A stretch of 19,808 bases of DNA from positions 1 to 19,808 of the forward strand of contig JAUQXG010000002.1 in the NCBI GenBank assembly GCA_030834765.1, in the 5' to 3' direction. Below the pieces are notes generated by a model. The model was given only the letters and a program-made list of their open reading frames with translations, was not told the DNA's origin and searched no databases. Shown in pieces: positions 1 through 7,482 of the stretch. The position numbers and the translations under genes are program-made. Position 1 is the stretch's first letter. Every line of letters starts with the position of its first letter. The DNA comes from Lutispora sp. (GTDB lineage: Bacteria > Bacillota > Clostridia > Lutisporales > Lutisporaceae).

Positions 1-2
1 TT

Positions 3-299
3 TATGGCATATGTGATGAGATGGATTCAGAAGGCAGATGTCACTATACTGCTTGTGCAGAAGTAGACAGCTTTGAGGATATACCAGAAGATATGGAAAC
101 GAAGGTTGTTCCAGATGGTAAGTACATAGTATATACTTATGGTGGAGCCATAAAAGATTTAGGTGTATTTTATAATGATATATTTGCCAAGTGGATTCCA
201 GCTTCAGAATATGAAATGGATTGCAGACCTCAACTGGAGTTATATGATGATAGATTTATGCGCAATGGAGAATTTGATATATATATTCCTATTAAGTAA
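3..299 (+). CDS. GyrI-like / AraC effector-binding domain protein, 3' part
   Basis: The reading frame is open from the window edge (position 3) to a TAA at 297-299, so the 5' end lies outside. The visible part is about 98 residues. It starts YGIC-DEMDSEGRCHYTAC and ends with a predicted beta strand (FDIYIPIK). The pattern of Y-G-I-C, a D/E-rich stretch, Y-x-A-x-x-E-V, P-D-G-K-Y, and a final D-x-Y-I-P-I is typical of the C-terminal half of the GyrI-like small-molecule-binding domain (AraC effector-binding or integron-associated effector-binding family). Such domains occur alone or behind an AraC or MerR DNA-binding domain; which applies here cannot be seen. An internal ATG at 21 exists, but homology-like sequence continues upstream of it, so it is not the real start. 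A long hairpin follows directly. Ligand and role are unknown. Confidence 0.7.
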   Translation, partial: YGICDEMDSEGRCHYTACAEVDSFEDIPEDMETKVVPDGKYIVYTYGGAIKDLGVFYNDIFAKWIPASEYEMDCRPQLELYDDRFMRNGEFDIYIPIK

Positions 300-309
300 T
301 GATTTTTAC

Positions 310-350
310 ATGAAGAAAAGGATATGGGTATCCCATAGCCTTTTCTTCAT
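310..350. terminator. Bidirectional hairpin between convergent genes
   Basis: A 19-nt left arm (310-328) pairs with 332-350 with one mismatch around a 3-nt loop. The descending arm contains CCTTTTCTTC on both strands. It lies between the end of the GyrI-like gene (+) and the end of the endonuclease IV-like gene (-), where a shared terminator is expected. There is no long T-run outside the stem, so termination efficiency is uncertain. Confidence 0.65.
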
Positions 351-370
351 AATCCTAGATCTAAGCTAAT

Positions 371-1189
371 TTATAATCTTTTATAAGTATTTTTCAATAA
401 TAATGCATCTTTTTCTACTAGAGGCCCTTCTAAAATGATACATCCTCTCACGTTAAAATCTTTTATGGCTTCCAGACACGCTGTATAATTGAAATCACTC
501 TCCAATAAAGGAAGATGATTTTTCTCACCTTTTTCATTATAATTTATTCCGCCCATGTGAATGTGCAAATCATCTAGAGCTGACCTTCCTAAGTTATACA
601 GGACATATTGCAGTATTTTAGCAAAATCATCATAACCTTTCAAATTGCCGTTTCCTCTTGCATGTATATGAGAGAAGTCGATACATAGCTTACAGGAATT
701 GACCTCTTTGCAAAGAGAAACTAATTCCTCAAGTGTTCCGAACTGGCTTCCTTTTCCGGTAGTCTCAAGTCTATAATCGATTCCTTTATAGGGGAGTTTT
801 AATAAGTTTTCTTTTATCGTATCATAAGCTTCTTCCTTGGAATCTTTTAAATAAAAGCCAGGATGAAATATTAAACTTCTCCCCTTGACTTTAGATAATC
901 CTTCCATTGCTTTTACGATTCTTTCCATGGACTGTTCTTGCTTTTCTGATTCATCTGCATTTAGATTTATATAATGTGATCCATGAGCTGACAGATAAAA
1001 ATCATTGTCTAATTTAGTCTTTAATATGATATGCTTATTTTTATCTGTTACATTGACATTTCTCACAAAAAGAAGCTCCATTGCATCAAGTCCTATTGAT
1101 TTTACATAGTTAATGCCAGAAGCATAGTTAAGATGTTTCAATCCGCTACCTATTGGCAAACCTGATATCCCAAATAATAGCTTATCCAT
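371..1189 (-). CDS. Endonuclease IV-like (AP endonuclease family 2) TIM-barrel protein
   Basis: The product is 272 residues from the ATG at 1189, which is preceded by AAGGAG at a 7-nt spacing. An upstream in-frame GTG at 1240 and ATG at 1231 have poorer ribosome-site spacing. The metal-ligand pattern of endonuclease IV (Nfo) is largely visible: H69 (AHGSHYINL), H109 (FHPG), E142 (LETTGKGSQFG), D171 and H174 (CIDFSHIHARG), H209/H211 (LHIHMGG), H225 and E254 (ILEGP). This family binds up to three metals and cuts DNA 5' of abasic sites. The D of the Nfo D-x-H motif is replaced here (K-N-H), and a sugar isomerase of the same fold cannot be excluded, so repair activity is inference. The gene lies 114 nt downstream of lplA on the same strand, with no clear terminator between, so it may be co-transcribed. 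Confidence 0.72.
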   Translation of the reverse strand: MDKLLFGISGLPIGSGLKHLNYASGINYVKSIGLDAMELLFVRNVNVTDKNKHIILKTKLDNDFYLSAHGSHYINLNADESEKQEQSMERIVKAMEGLSKVKGRSLIFHPGFYLKDSKEEAYDTIKENLLKLPYKGIDYRLETTGKGSQFGTLEELVSLCKEVNSCKLCIDFSHIHARGNGNLKGYDDFAKILQYVLYNLGRSALDDLHIHMGGINYNEKGEKNHLPLLESDFNYTACLEAIKDFNVRGCIILEGPLVEKDALLLKNTYKRL

Positions 1190-1303
1190 GGTTATTCTCC
1201 TTGTGTTTTTAAAATCCTCAAGCCATTTCATTGTCTCCACTATATGAACTGTTTATCCCCTTTTATAAAGATTCTTATCTTGATAATAATTGAGACTTTC
1301 AGG

Positions 1304-2287
1304 TTAGCCCAGATTTATTTTTATGAGATTATAGAGATCTTGCTGAATCTCTTGGTTTTTTATACAATGTTTTATGCCATCTAGAATACTCTGACCTTGA
1401 AGTAATTTCCCTTGAAGTAAGTTTTCTAAATTCTGAAAATCTTCAAGGATAACAGAATCCGTAAATATTTTGCATTTTTGAATTTTTCCGTTAGAAGATT
1501 CTAAATGAATTTCAAAGATGCCCCAACTGAATCTTTCTTCAATGACAATTGAGAAATCAGGACTTTCTGAATAATTCCATTCCCATGAATCATATTTTTC
1601 AAGGTAACAAGCCAAATTTACGGTATTTTCATTCAGATTTATTATTTGAGATTCTGCTTCATAAAACTCGTTAAAGCTGGTTATCAGGGCATCTTTCAAA
1701 TTTTCAATAGTGATTTGCGGAGAAAGCTGTTTAAGGTTAATTACCCTGGATATAACAGAATCAATGCCTTTAGACTGAAGCTTTAAAGGGGATACAGTTA
1801 GGTATTTAGACAGCTTATCTAAGTCCACATCTATAAGCAGTGTTCCATGGTGACAATTCATACTGCCATCACGAATAAAAGCATTGCCAGAAAACTTCCG
1901 GTCCTGAACCATCAAATCATTTCTGCCATTAAAATGTCCGTAAATACCAAATTTAGAAATTCCATTTAAAATCACTTTCATATTTTGTTCTACGCTGTAA
2001 TGTTCATCTGTAGTGATGAAGGTAAAGTTTAAATTCCCCTCATCGTGATATACCGCTCCTCCGCCAGATAATCGTCTTACTAATTGAACATCATCTTCTC
2101 TAAGTTTTTTAATGGCACATTCTTTATAAGGATTTTGATTTCTTCCTATAACAATCGTGTTTTGATTTTGCCATAAGAATAGTGCCACTTCATTGGGAGC
2201 ATTACATTTCATCAGATACTCTTCTACAGATAAATTGAATTTTGGATCAAAGGATTGTGAAAGATAAACTTTATATAGCTTATCCAA
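1304..2287 (-). CDS. lplA: Lipoate-protein ligase
   Basis: This 327-residue protein activates free lipoate with ATP and transfers it to the lysine of lipoyl domains. The family signature RRLSGGGAVYHDEGNLNFTF lies at residues 71-90. The substrate-positioning lysine is K131 in DRKFSGNA, and CHHGTLL is at 145-151. A C-terminal accessory domain of about 80 residues is present, as in full-length LplA. Translation appears to begin at a TTG (2285-2287) that overlaps the stop of the upstream lpd gene by 8 nt. A GGGGG ribosome site sits 7 nt before it, inside the end of lpd. The overlap implies translational coupling with the lipoyl-domain-bearing dehydrogenase, which is a likely substrate. No lipoate synthase is visible in the window, so scavenged lipoate may be used. 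Confidence 0.92.
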   Translation of the reverse strand: MDKLYKVYLSQSFDPKFNLSVEEYLMKCNAPNEVALFLWQNQNTIVIGRNQNPYKECAIKKLREDDVQLVRRLSGGGAVYHDEGNLNFTFITTDEHYSVEQNMKVILNGISKFGIYGHFNGRNDLMVQDRKFSGNAFIRDGSMNCHHGTLLIDVDLDKLSKYLTVSPLKLQSKGIDSVISRVINLKQLSPQITIENLKDALITSFNEFYEAESQIINLNENTVNLACYLEKYDSWEWNYSESPDFSIVIEERFSWGIFEIHLESSNGKIQKCKIFTDSVILEDFQNLENLLQGKLLQGQSILDGIKHCIKNQEIQQDLYNLIKINLG

Positions 2288-4013
2288 AGTGAATCCCCCT
2301 ATTGTCTAAGCTTAACAAGGCTTCATGAATAGATTCAGCAGTGGTAGGATGTGCATAAATCACGTGCGCCCCTTGATCTATGGTCATGCCAGAAGCCATG
2401 ATATTGCTTATAGAGCTGATCATATCAGTAGCATGTATGCCAACAATAGTTCCTCCTAAAATTTTTCTGGTTTCTTTATCTGCAATAAGTTTTACAAAAC
2501 CTTCCACCTCTCCCATGGCTTGTGCCTTTCCATTTGCCATAAGAGGAAATTTTCCAATAATATAATTCAGGCCTTGAGATTTGGCATCTTTTTCAGTCAA
2601 CCCAACATGACCAACTTCTGGTGAGGTAAATATGGCACTTGGAACTAAATCGTAGCACATTTTATTTTCGAAGCCATTAATGTGATCAGCAGCTACTATC
2701 CCTTGATGAGAAGCAATATGCGCTAATTGAATTATATTTGTTATATCTCCGATGGCATATATAGTAGGATTGCTTGTCCTCATATAGCTATCCACCTTGA
2801 TACCATTACGTTTCTCATTGAGCTCCACCTTTAGCTTTTCTAAGTCAAGAGCTCCTAAATTTGCTTTTCTTCCAACTGCCATTGCTACTTTTTCACTGAT
2901 AATGTATTTTGACTGATTATCTTCTTTCATTTCAATTATTTTTGTTCCATCTAAAGCAGATCGAATAGAGGAGGCACTGGCACCCTCATAAAGATGAATG
3001 CCTTTTTGAATAGCAGAGGATCTTATGATTTCCACCACATCCTCATCCATAGTGTTTAAAATTTGTGGAAAAAATTCTACTACATTTACTTTTGAACCTA
3101 GAGCGCTATAAATAAAGGCAAACTCCATTCCAATAACGCCACCACCAATGATTGTAAGAGATGAAGGCACTTCTGTTAATTCCAATAGATCTTGGCTGGT
3201 AAGAAGATCTTCGTTATCTGCACCTTCCATAGGAAGTATAAAAGGTTTAGCGCCAGCAGCTATAATCAATTTTTTAAATTTAATAGTGGCTTCAATAGAT
3301 TTATTTTTAACAACAAGTGTCTCTGAATCTTCAACTTCGGCCTTGCCCTTTATATACTCTATTTGGTGGGTATCCATCAAATGCTCGATCCCAGATACTA
3401 AGGTATTAACCACTTCGCTTTTTCTATTCATTATTTTTTCAAGAGAAAATTTTACTTCTTGAGCTTCTAGACCAAAACTTTCGGCATGTCTGATTTTTTC
3501 TAAAACATCTACGCTGCTTACAAGTGCTTTTGTAGGGATGCATCCATGGTTAAGGCAGGTTCCGCCTAGTCTGTCTTCCTCGATTATCAGCACTTTCTTA
3601 TTGCCTTGAGCTGCTCTGATAGCAGAAACATAGCCTCCTGGGCCTCCACCTACAATGGCTACATCTACTTCATAGTCTTTTTGTACTGGCTTTGCAAGTC
3701 CAAAAGAATAGGATGCCTTTGGAGACCCCTGTGGAGATGAGGATTGAGCCTTAGCTGTCCCAACTTCTTGAACGAATTCTCCTTCAAGTTTTCCGATAAT
3801 TTGATTCTTTTTTATTATATCGCCTTCGGTAATGGATAGCTGCTCCAGAACGCCTTTGTATTTTGATATATACTTCATCGTTCCTTTGCCAGACTCGATA
3901 ATAAATATAACATCTCCGGGATTAATGAAATCTCCAGTTTTTTTACTTATTTTGCCCACCTTTCCAGACGTATCATGTCCAGAAAGCTTATCTATAATCA
4001 GATCATATTTCAT
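2280..4013 (-). CDS. lpd: Dihydrolipoamide dehydrogenase with N-terminal lipoyl domain
   Basis: The 577-residue flavoprotein oxidises dihydrolipoamide to lipoamide with NAD+ (the E3 step of 2-oxoacid dehydrogenase and glycine-cleavage systems). Residues 1-78 form a lipoyl domain with the acceptor K43 in ESGKGTM. A flexible Q/S/P/A linker covers about 84-112. The FAD site VAIVGGGPGG is at about 118-127 and the redox pair C153/C158 lies in GGTCLNHGCIPTK. An NAD-binding GGGVIGMEF motif follows in mid-protein. The HPTTAE motif near the C-terminus supplies the catalytic dyad H555/E560. Plain E3 enzymes are about 460-480 residues; the extra length is the lipoyl domain, a fusion known in some bacteria. 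The start ATG follows AAGGAG by 6 nt. No E1, E2 or Gcv genes are visible nearby, so the partner complex is unknown. Confidence 0.93.
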   Translation of the reverse strand: MKYDLIIDKLSGHDTSGKVGKISKKTGDFINPGDVIFIIESGKGTMKYISKYKGVLEQLSITEGDIIKKNQIIGKLEGEFVQEVGTAKAQSSSPQGSPKASYSFGLAKPVQKDYEVDVAIVGGGPGGYVSAIRAAQGNKKVLIIEEDRLGGTCLNHGCIPTKALVSSVDVLEKIRHAESFGLEAQEVKFSLEKIMNRKSEVVNTLVSGIEHLMDTHQIEYIKGKAEVEDSETLVVKNKSIEATIKFKKLIIAAGAKPFILPMEGADNEDLLTSQDLLELTEVPSSLTIIGGGVIGMEFAFIYSALGSKVNVVEFFPQILNTMDEDVVEIIRSSAIQKGIHLYEGASASSIRSALDGTKIIEMKEDNQSKYIISEKVAMAVGRKANLGALDLEKLKVELNEKRNGIKVDSYMRTSNPTIYAIGDITNIIQLAHIASHQGIVAADHINGFENKMCYDLVPSAIFTSPEVGHVGLTEKDAKSQGLNYIIGKFPLMANGKAQAMGEVEGFVKLIADKETRKILGGTIVGIHATDMISSISNIMASGMTIDQGAHVIYAHPTTAESIHEALLSLDNRGIHFG

Positions 4014-4026
4014 TTTAGCTCCTTAC

Positions 4027-4044
4027 TGCAGCAGCTATGCTGCA
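4027..4044 (-). other. Small perfect hairpin just upstream of the lpd ribosome site
   Basis: TGCAGCA (4027-4033) and TGCTGCA (4038-4044) form a 7-bp stem with a 4-nt loop, ending 2 nt before the AAGGAG of lpd in transcript sense. No U-tract follows, so it is not a terminator. It may affect mRNA stability or translation, but this is unproven. Confidence 0.3.
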
Positions 4045-4109
4045 TAAAATTAATTAATCAAGGTCACGGTTTTTCAAGCTATGTACCTTCAAATCATCTG
4101 GTAAAAGTA

Positions 4110-4130
4110 AAAAAGGGCAAAGCCCTTTTT
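4110..4130 (-). terminator. Rho-independent terminator of the AhpD-like gene
   Basis: AAAAAGGGC (4110-4118) pairs perfectly with GCCCTTTTT (4122-4130) around an AAA loop. On the minus strand the stem ends in a U-rich run. The stop codon of the AhpD-like gene (4129-4131) overlaps it. This separates that gene from lpd-lplA downstream. Confidence 0.85.
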
Positions 4131-4482
4131 ATTTAAAGTCTCCTTCAAATTCAGCAATACAATCATTCAGCAATGTTACAGAGTATGCCATAGAAGGACC
4201 GCCACCAAAAGCAACTGCAACCATAGCGGATTCTATTATTTCTTCTTTTGATGCACCTGCTTCAAAAGCTTTATAGGAATGATATACGATGCAGTATTCA
4301 CATCTGTTGTAGCAGCCAATCGCTATACTCATTAATTCTTTTGTTTTTAAATCAAGTGCTTTGGGTTCATAAGTAGCACCTAATAACCCCATAAAAGCAT
4401 TTACGTTTTCTGGATTTGTTGTTCCCAGATTTTCAAGCCCACCTACAAATGAATTCAGCATTTCTCTTACATGATACGCCAT
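4129..4482 (-). CDS. AhpD-like carboxymuconolactone decarboxylase family protein
   Basis: This 117-residue all-helical protein has the AhpD/CMD core motif C61-x-x-C64-x-x-x-H68 (RCEYCIVYHSYKAFEAGA). In AhpD-type members this redox pair and histidine act in disulfide reduction and peroxide defence. The length matches single-domain members of the family (about 110-130 residues). GGAGG precedes the ATG at a normal distance. A recognisable promoter lies upstream at 4544-4572 and its own terminator overlaps the stop codon, so it appears monocistronic. It lies downstream of, and in the same direction as, a MarR gene. True AhpD partners with AhpC and lipoyl proteins, and lpd-lplA is the next unit, but a shared pathway is only a possibility. 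Without CMD substrate residues, a peroxidase or reductase role is more likely than carboxymuconolactone decarboxylation. Confidence 0.85.
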   Translation of the reverse strand: MAYHVREMLNSFVGGLENLGTTNPENVNAFMGLLGATYEPKALDLKTKELMSIAIGCYNRCEYCIVYHSYKAFEAGASKEEIIESAMVAVAFGGGPSMAYSVTLLNDCIAEFEGDFK

Positions 4483-4517
4483 AATATTTCCTCCTCTATT
4501 TTGTTTGCCTATGCGAA

Positions 4518-4552
4518 ATTAAGTATAGCAAATATTAATATTAAGCATAGCA
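4518..4552. repeat. Paired 13-bp direct repeats around a palindrome
   Basis: ATTAAGTATAGCA (4518-4530) and ATTAAGCATAGCA (4540-4552) differ at one base and start 22 bp apart, two helical turns. The perfect palindrome AATATTAATATT (4531-4542) lies between them, overlapping the second repeat by 3 nt. On the minus strand each repeat contains an extended -10-like TGCTATrCT. The element covers the -10 region of the AhpD-like gene, so it may be an operator or a tandem promoter. Confidence 0.6.
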
Positions 4553-4572
4553 CACATTTTGTTAATTTTCAA
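4544..4572 (-). promoter_or_regulatory. Promoter of the AhpD-like gene
   Basis: On the minus strand TTGAAA (4567-4572) is followed by 17 bp and TATGCT (4544-4549), with a TGC extension directly before the -10. The gene start is about 60 nt downstream. Confidence 0.6.
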
Positions 4573-4596
4573 ACATTGTTTTATGAGCAGGAAAAA

Positions 4597-4635
4597 AAGA
4601 ATACTCTCTCCCCAAATTGGTGAGTGAGTATTCTT
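4597..4635 (-). terminator. Terminator of the first marR gene
   Basis: Arms 4597-4615 and 4617-4635 pair over 19 positions with two mismatches; the innermost pairs will open into a loop. On the minus strand the hairpin is followed by seven T residues. It starts 13 nt after the marR stop codon. Confidence 0.8.
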
Positions 4636-4648
4636 AAAGTTTTTGACT

Positions 4649-5077
4649 TTATTCTTTTATATTAGAGAGCATCTTATTTAAGACTTTTTCATAAATAATC
4701 ATGTCTTCTTCATCAATCCCAGCTACTAAGTCATCGTTAAACTTGCTGCCATAAGGCATTAGCTTGGTGATCAGTTCATCACCTTTCACTGTAAGCTTTA
4801 TGAAAATAACTCTTCGGTCAAGATCATTACGTTCTCTTTGTATTAGGCCATCTCTTTCTAAGCGGTCAATAAGTCGACCAGCACTTGAATCCTTTACATT
4901 CATCAGATTAGATAAATCTCTCTGAGAAATAATGCCCTTTGTTTTTACATAATAAAGAGCAATCCACTGGATTCGTGTTATTCCTACATTTTGAAGCCTT
5001 CGGCCGAAGGCTTCTGATATCTGCTTTATAGCATTTTCAGTAATATGACCCACACATTTATTAAGATTAAAAAACAT
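4649..5077 (-). CDS. MarR-family transcriptional regulator (copy 1)
   Basis: The product is 142 residues from the ATG at 5077, which has GAGG 7 nt upstream. An in-frame ATG at 5101 lacks a ribosome site. The winged helix-turn-helix spans about residues 35-105: SQRDLSNLMNVKDSSAGRLI is the recognition region and LERDGLIQRERNDLDRR leads into the wing, a hallmark of MarR proteins. These bind palindromes as dimers and are usually released by ligands or oxidants. The only cysteine is C8, in NLNKCVG just before helix 1. The protein resembles the second MarR gene at 17518-17946 in length, N-terminal motif and G-I-T-R-x-Q-W-I-A-L-Y. Likely targets are its own promoter (5113-5141) and perhaps the AhpD-like gene. 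Confidence 0.93.
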   Translation of the reverse strand: MFFNLNKCVGHITENAIKQISEAFGRRLQNVGITRIQWIALYYVKTKGIISQRDLSNLMNVKDSSAGRLIDRLERDGLIQRERNDLDRRVIFIKLTVKGDELITKLMPYGSKFNDDLVAGIDEEDMIIYEKVLNKMLSNIKE

Positions 5078-5112
5078 AATAACCCTCTTTCTAATCCGCA
5101 TTTATTTTCTAC

Positions 5113-5141
5113 ATAATAACAGTTTAAGGTTTTACTGTAAA
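5113..5141 (-). promoter_or_regulatory. marR copy 1 promoter with embedded inverted repeat
   Basis: On the minus strand TTTACA (5136-5141), a 17-bp spacer and TATTAT (5113-5118) form a good housekeeping promoter. ACAGT and ACTGT form an inverted pair at 5119-5123 and 5134-5138, filling the spacer. This is a typical place for a MarR autoregulatory operator, though the inner part of the repeat is imperfect. Confidence 0.6.
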
Positions 5142-5148
5142 GTATCTA

Positions 5149-5241
5149 TTGAGTAACTTTATATAAGAGATATATTCCACCTATTGCACTTGATTAGATT
5201 TACCTCAGTTTAGAAATTCACAAAGAATACTTTGTTTTTTT
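5149..5241 (+). other. Possible orphan plus-strand transcription unit
   Basis: TTGAGT (5149-5154), a 16-bp spacer and TATATT (5171-5176) resemble a promoter. Downstream, ACAAAG and CTTTGT (5220-5225 and 5230-5235) form a short stem followed by six T residues. Together they could make a transcript of about 60 nt between marR and feoB, antisense to the feoB 3' region. The stem is only 6 bp, so support is weak. Confidence 0.2.
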
Positions 5242-5279
5242 ATAAAGCAGAGATGAATAGGAATATATGAAATAAATTA

Positions 5280-7430
5280 CTATATTAACCCTATGAATCG
5301 TACCGTGTTTGCGACGATAAAGCAAATCACAATCCCAGTGATCGTTGGAACAAGGAAAGAAATAAGCATCCATTTAAAGCTTTGGGTTTCTTTTTTTATA
5401 GTCAAGCAAGCAGTGGCACAGGGCCAATGCATTAGAGAAAACAGCATAACACATACAGCGGTCAAAGAGGTCCAGCCATTAGAAACAAGAAGATCTCTTA
5501 ACTGCGCTAGGCTATCAAGCTCAAGCATGCTCCCAGCAGACATATAGCACATAATCATGATGGGAATAACGATTTCATTTGCAGGAAAACCCAAAATAAA
5601 AGCCATTAAAATATAGCCATCTAAACCAATCAGCCTTGCAAAGGGGTCAAAAAAGTTAGCACAATGGGTTAAAATGCTTAAGTCGCCTATATAAATATTA
5701 GCCATAGTCCATATAACCAAACCTGCTGGCGCAGCTACTACCACTGCACGACCTAATACAAATAAGGTCCTATCAAATATTGATCTGACAATAACTTTGC
5801 CGATCTGAGGCTTTCTATAAGGCGGCAGTTCTAAGGTAAAAGTAGAAGGAATACCTTTCAGTAATGTCTTTGATAAAATTTTTGATATGGTTAATGTCAT
5901 GACAACCCCTAATATAATCACACCAGTAAGAATGAGTGCAGATACTACAGATTGGAAAGGACCTGCTATAGCTCCTGCAAAGAACATGGTAATGACTGCT
6001 ATAAGAGTGGGGAATCTCCCATTGCAGGGTACAAAGTTGTTGGTAATAATCGCCATCAGCCGTTCTCTTGGTGAATCAATTATCCTACAGCCTATTATGC
6101 CGGCAGCATTGCAGCCAAAGCCCATGCACATTGTTAATGCCTGTTTTCCGCAAGCACATGCTTTCTTGAAATAATTGTCAAGATTAAAAGCTACTCGAGG
6201 TAGGTATCCTAGGTCTTCCAGTAATGTGAAGAGAGGGAAAAATATAGCCATTGGAGGCAGCATAACCGATACTACCCAAGCAAGAGTTCGATATACGCCT
6301 GTAACCAATAGACCATGTACCCAAGGAGGAGTACCTAAAGAAGTAAAAAAAAGAGTAAGTTTATCTTCAATCCAAAACAACCCATCAGCAAGCATGGCAG
6401 AAGGAACATTGGCTCCGGTAATGGTAATCCAAAAAACTACACTTAAAAGAAAAATCATAAGAGGGAAACCAAATTTTTTAGAGGTAAGATATTTATCTAT
6501 TTTTCTGTCCCTATCATTGTAATTTTCATTTTTAAAAGAAACAACCATACTGCTGACCTTTTCGGCAGTCATGACGAGATGAGAAACAATTTTATCACGA
6601 AATACATCAGAATCAATTCCTTCTGCATTTAAAAAAGCTCTTGCTTCATGAATCTGACTCATAAGCGCATCTTCCTCAGTCAGATTCATATCAAGATATT
6701 TATTCATAGAAGCTATTAGGGTTTTATCCCCATCTATAAGCTTCAATGCGACCCATCTAGGATTTAGCCTATCTTGAAGCAGCGGCTTGACTTCATCTTC
6801 AACTTTAGATATGGCCTTTTCTATCAATTCTTCATATACAATATTTATGGTATTAGGAGTAATTTTATTAGATGCAACATCAGAGACTGCATCCATTAAC
6901 TCGTTTAAGCTCTTTGCTTTAACAGCACTTGTTCCTACTACAGGAACGCCAAGGTGTTTTGATAGTTCTTTCAAATTGATAGATATCCCTTTTCTTTCAG
7001 CTTCATCCATTAGATTCACACATACAACAACCTTAGGGGTAATCTCAAGTGTTTGTATAACAAGGTTTAGATTTCTTTCTAAGCATGTGGCATCTACTAC
7101 AATTACTGTGATATCTGGATTTCCAAAGCATATAAAATCTCTGGCGATCTCTTCTTCAACAGAGTTTGCCATTAATGAATAGGTACCTGGAATATCTACC
7201 AAAATAAAATTGTTGTTTTTATAGAAGTAGTTTCCTTGGGCATTTGTGACAGTCTTACCAGGCCAGTTACCTGTATGCTGATTTAAACCAGTTAAATTAT
7301 TAAAAACTGTACTTTTCCCAACATTAGGATTGCCACCTAAAGCTATTATTTTATCATTTGGTGTAGTTTTATCAATTTTAAGTTCTTTTTCTAAAATTCC
7401 TGTTCCAGTTGATTTATTGGTTAAACCCAT
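5280..7430 (-). CDS. feoB: Ferrous iron transport protein B
   Basis: This 716-residue inner-membrane Fe(II) permease has a cytosolic GTPase domain: G1 GNPNVGKST at 33-41, T60 in switch I, G3 DIPG at 79-82, G4 NLMD at 139-142 and G5 SAVKA at about 168-172. A helical spacer runs to about residue 310. The membrane domain follows, with duplicated gate motifs such as MGFGCNAAGIIGCRIIDSPR and LGFPANEIVIPI. The NNFVPCNGRFPTL segment and cysteine-rich gate (ACACGK) resemble the FeoB subtype common in Clostridia. An N-terminal extension of about 27 residues precedes the usual start. AGGGGG lies about 8 nt before the ATG. feoA is 52 nt upstream on the same strand, so they form a feoAB operon. No clear minus-strand terminator was found after the stop. 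Confidence 0.97.
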   Translation of the reverse strand: MGLTNKSTGTGILEKELKIDKTTPNDKIIALGGNPNVGKSTVFNNLTGLNQHTGNWPGKTVTNAQGNYFYKNNNFILVDIPGTYSLMANSVEEEIARDFICFGNPDITVIVVDATCLERNLNLVIQTLEITPKVVVCVNLMDEAERKGISINLKELSKHLGVPVVGTSAVKAKSLNELMDAVSDVASNKITPNTINIVYEELIEKAISKVEDEVKPLLQDRLNPRWVALKLIDGDKTLIASMNKYLDMNLTEEDALMSQIHEARAFLNAEGIDSDVFRDKIVSHLVMTAEKVSSMVVSFKNENYNDRDRKIDKYLTSKKFGFPLMIFLLSVVFWITITGANVPSAMLADGLFWIEDKLTLFFTSLGTPPWVHGLLVTGVYRTLAWVVSVMLPPMAIFFPLFTLLEDLGYLPRVAFNLDNYFKKACACGKQALTMCMGFGCNAAGIIGCRIIDSPRERLMAIITNNFVPCNGRFPTLIAVITMFFAGAIAGPFQSVVSALILTGVIILGVVMTLTISKILSKTLLKGIPSTFTLELPPYRKPQIGKVIVRSIFDRTLFVLGRAVVVAAPAGLVIWTMANIYIGDLSILTHCANFFDPFARLIGLDGYILMAFILGFPANEIVIPIMIMCYMSAGSMLELDSLAQLRDLLVSNGWTSLTAVCVMLFSLMHWPCATACLTIKKETQSFKWMLISFLVPTITGIVICFIVANTVRFIGLI

Positions 7431-7482
7431 TCATTTTCCCCCTTTAAAAATATTAGTGTCAGATATATTTTACAAGTGGATT

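Noticed and set aside
1274..1290. Fur-box-like TGATAATAATTGAGA between lplA and the endonuclease IV-like gene
   Set aside because: Only one half-site is good and the other half matches poorly; neither neighbour is an iron gene.
2380..4047. Plus-strand open frames inside lpd
   Set aside because: The minus-strand frame has all E3 motifs; the plus-strand frames have none.
4045..4108. Promoter for lpd-lplA
   Set aside because: A TTGAAA is present on the minus strand but no -10 at suitable spacing; a promoter is expected here but I could not define it.
5293..7182. Several plus-strand open frames inside feoB
   Set aside because: They are shadows of the strongly supported feoB reading frame, with no ribosome sites or family motifs.
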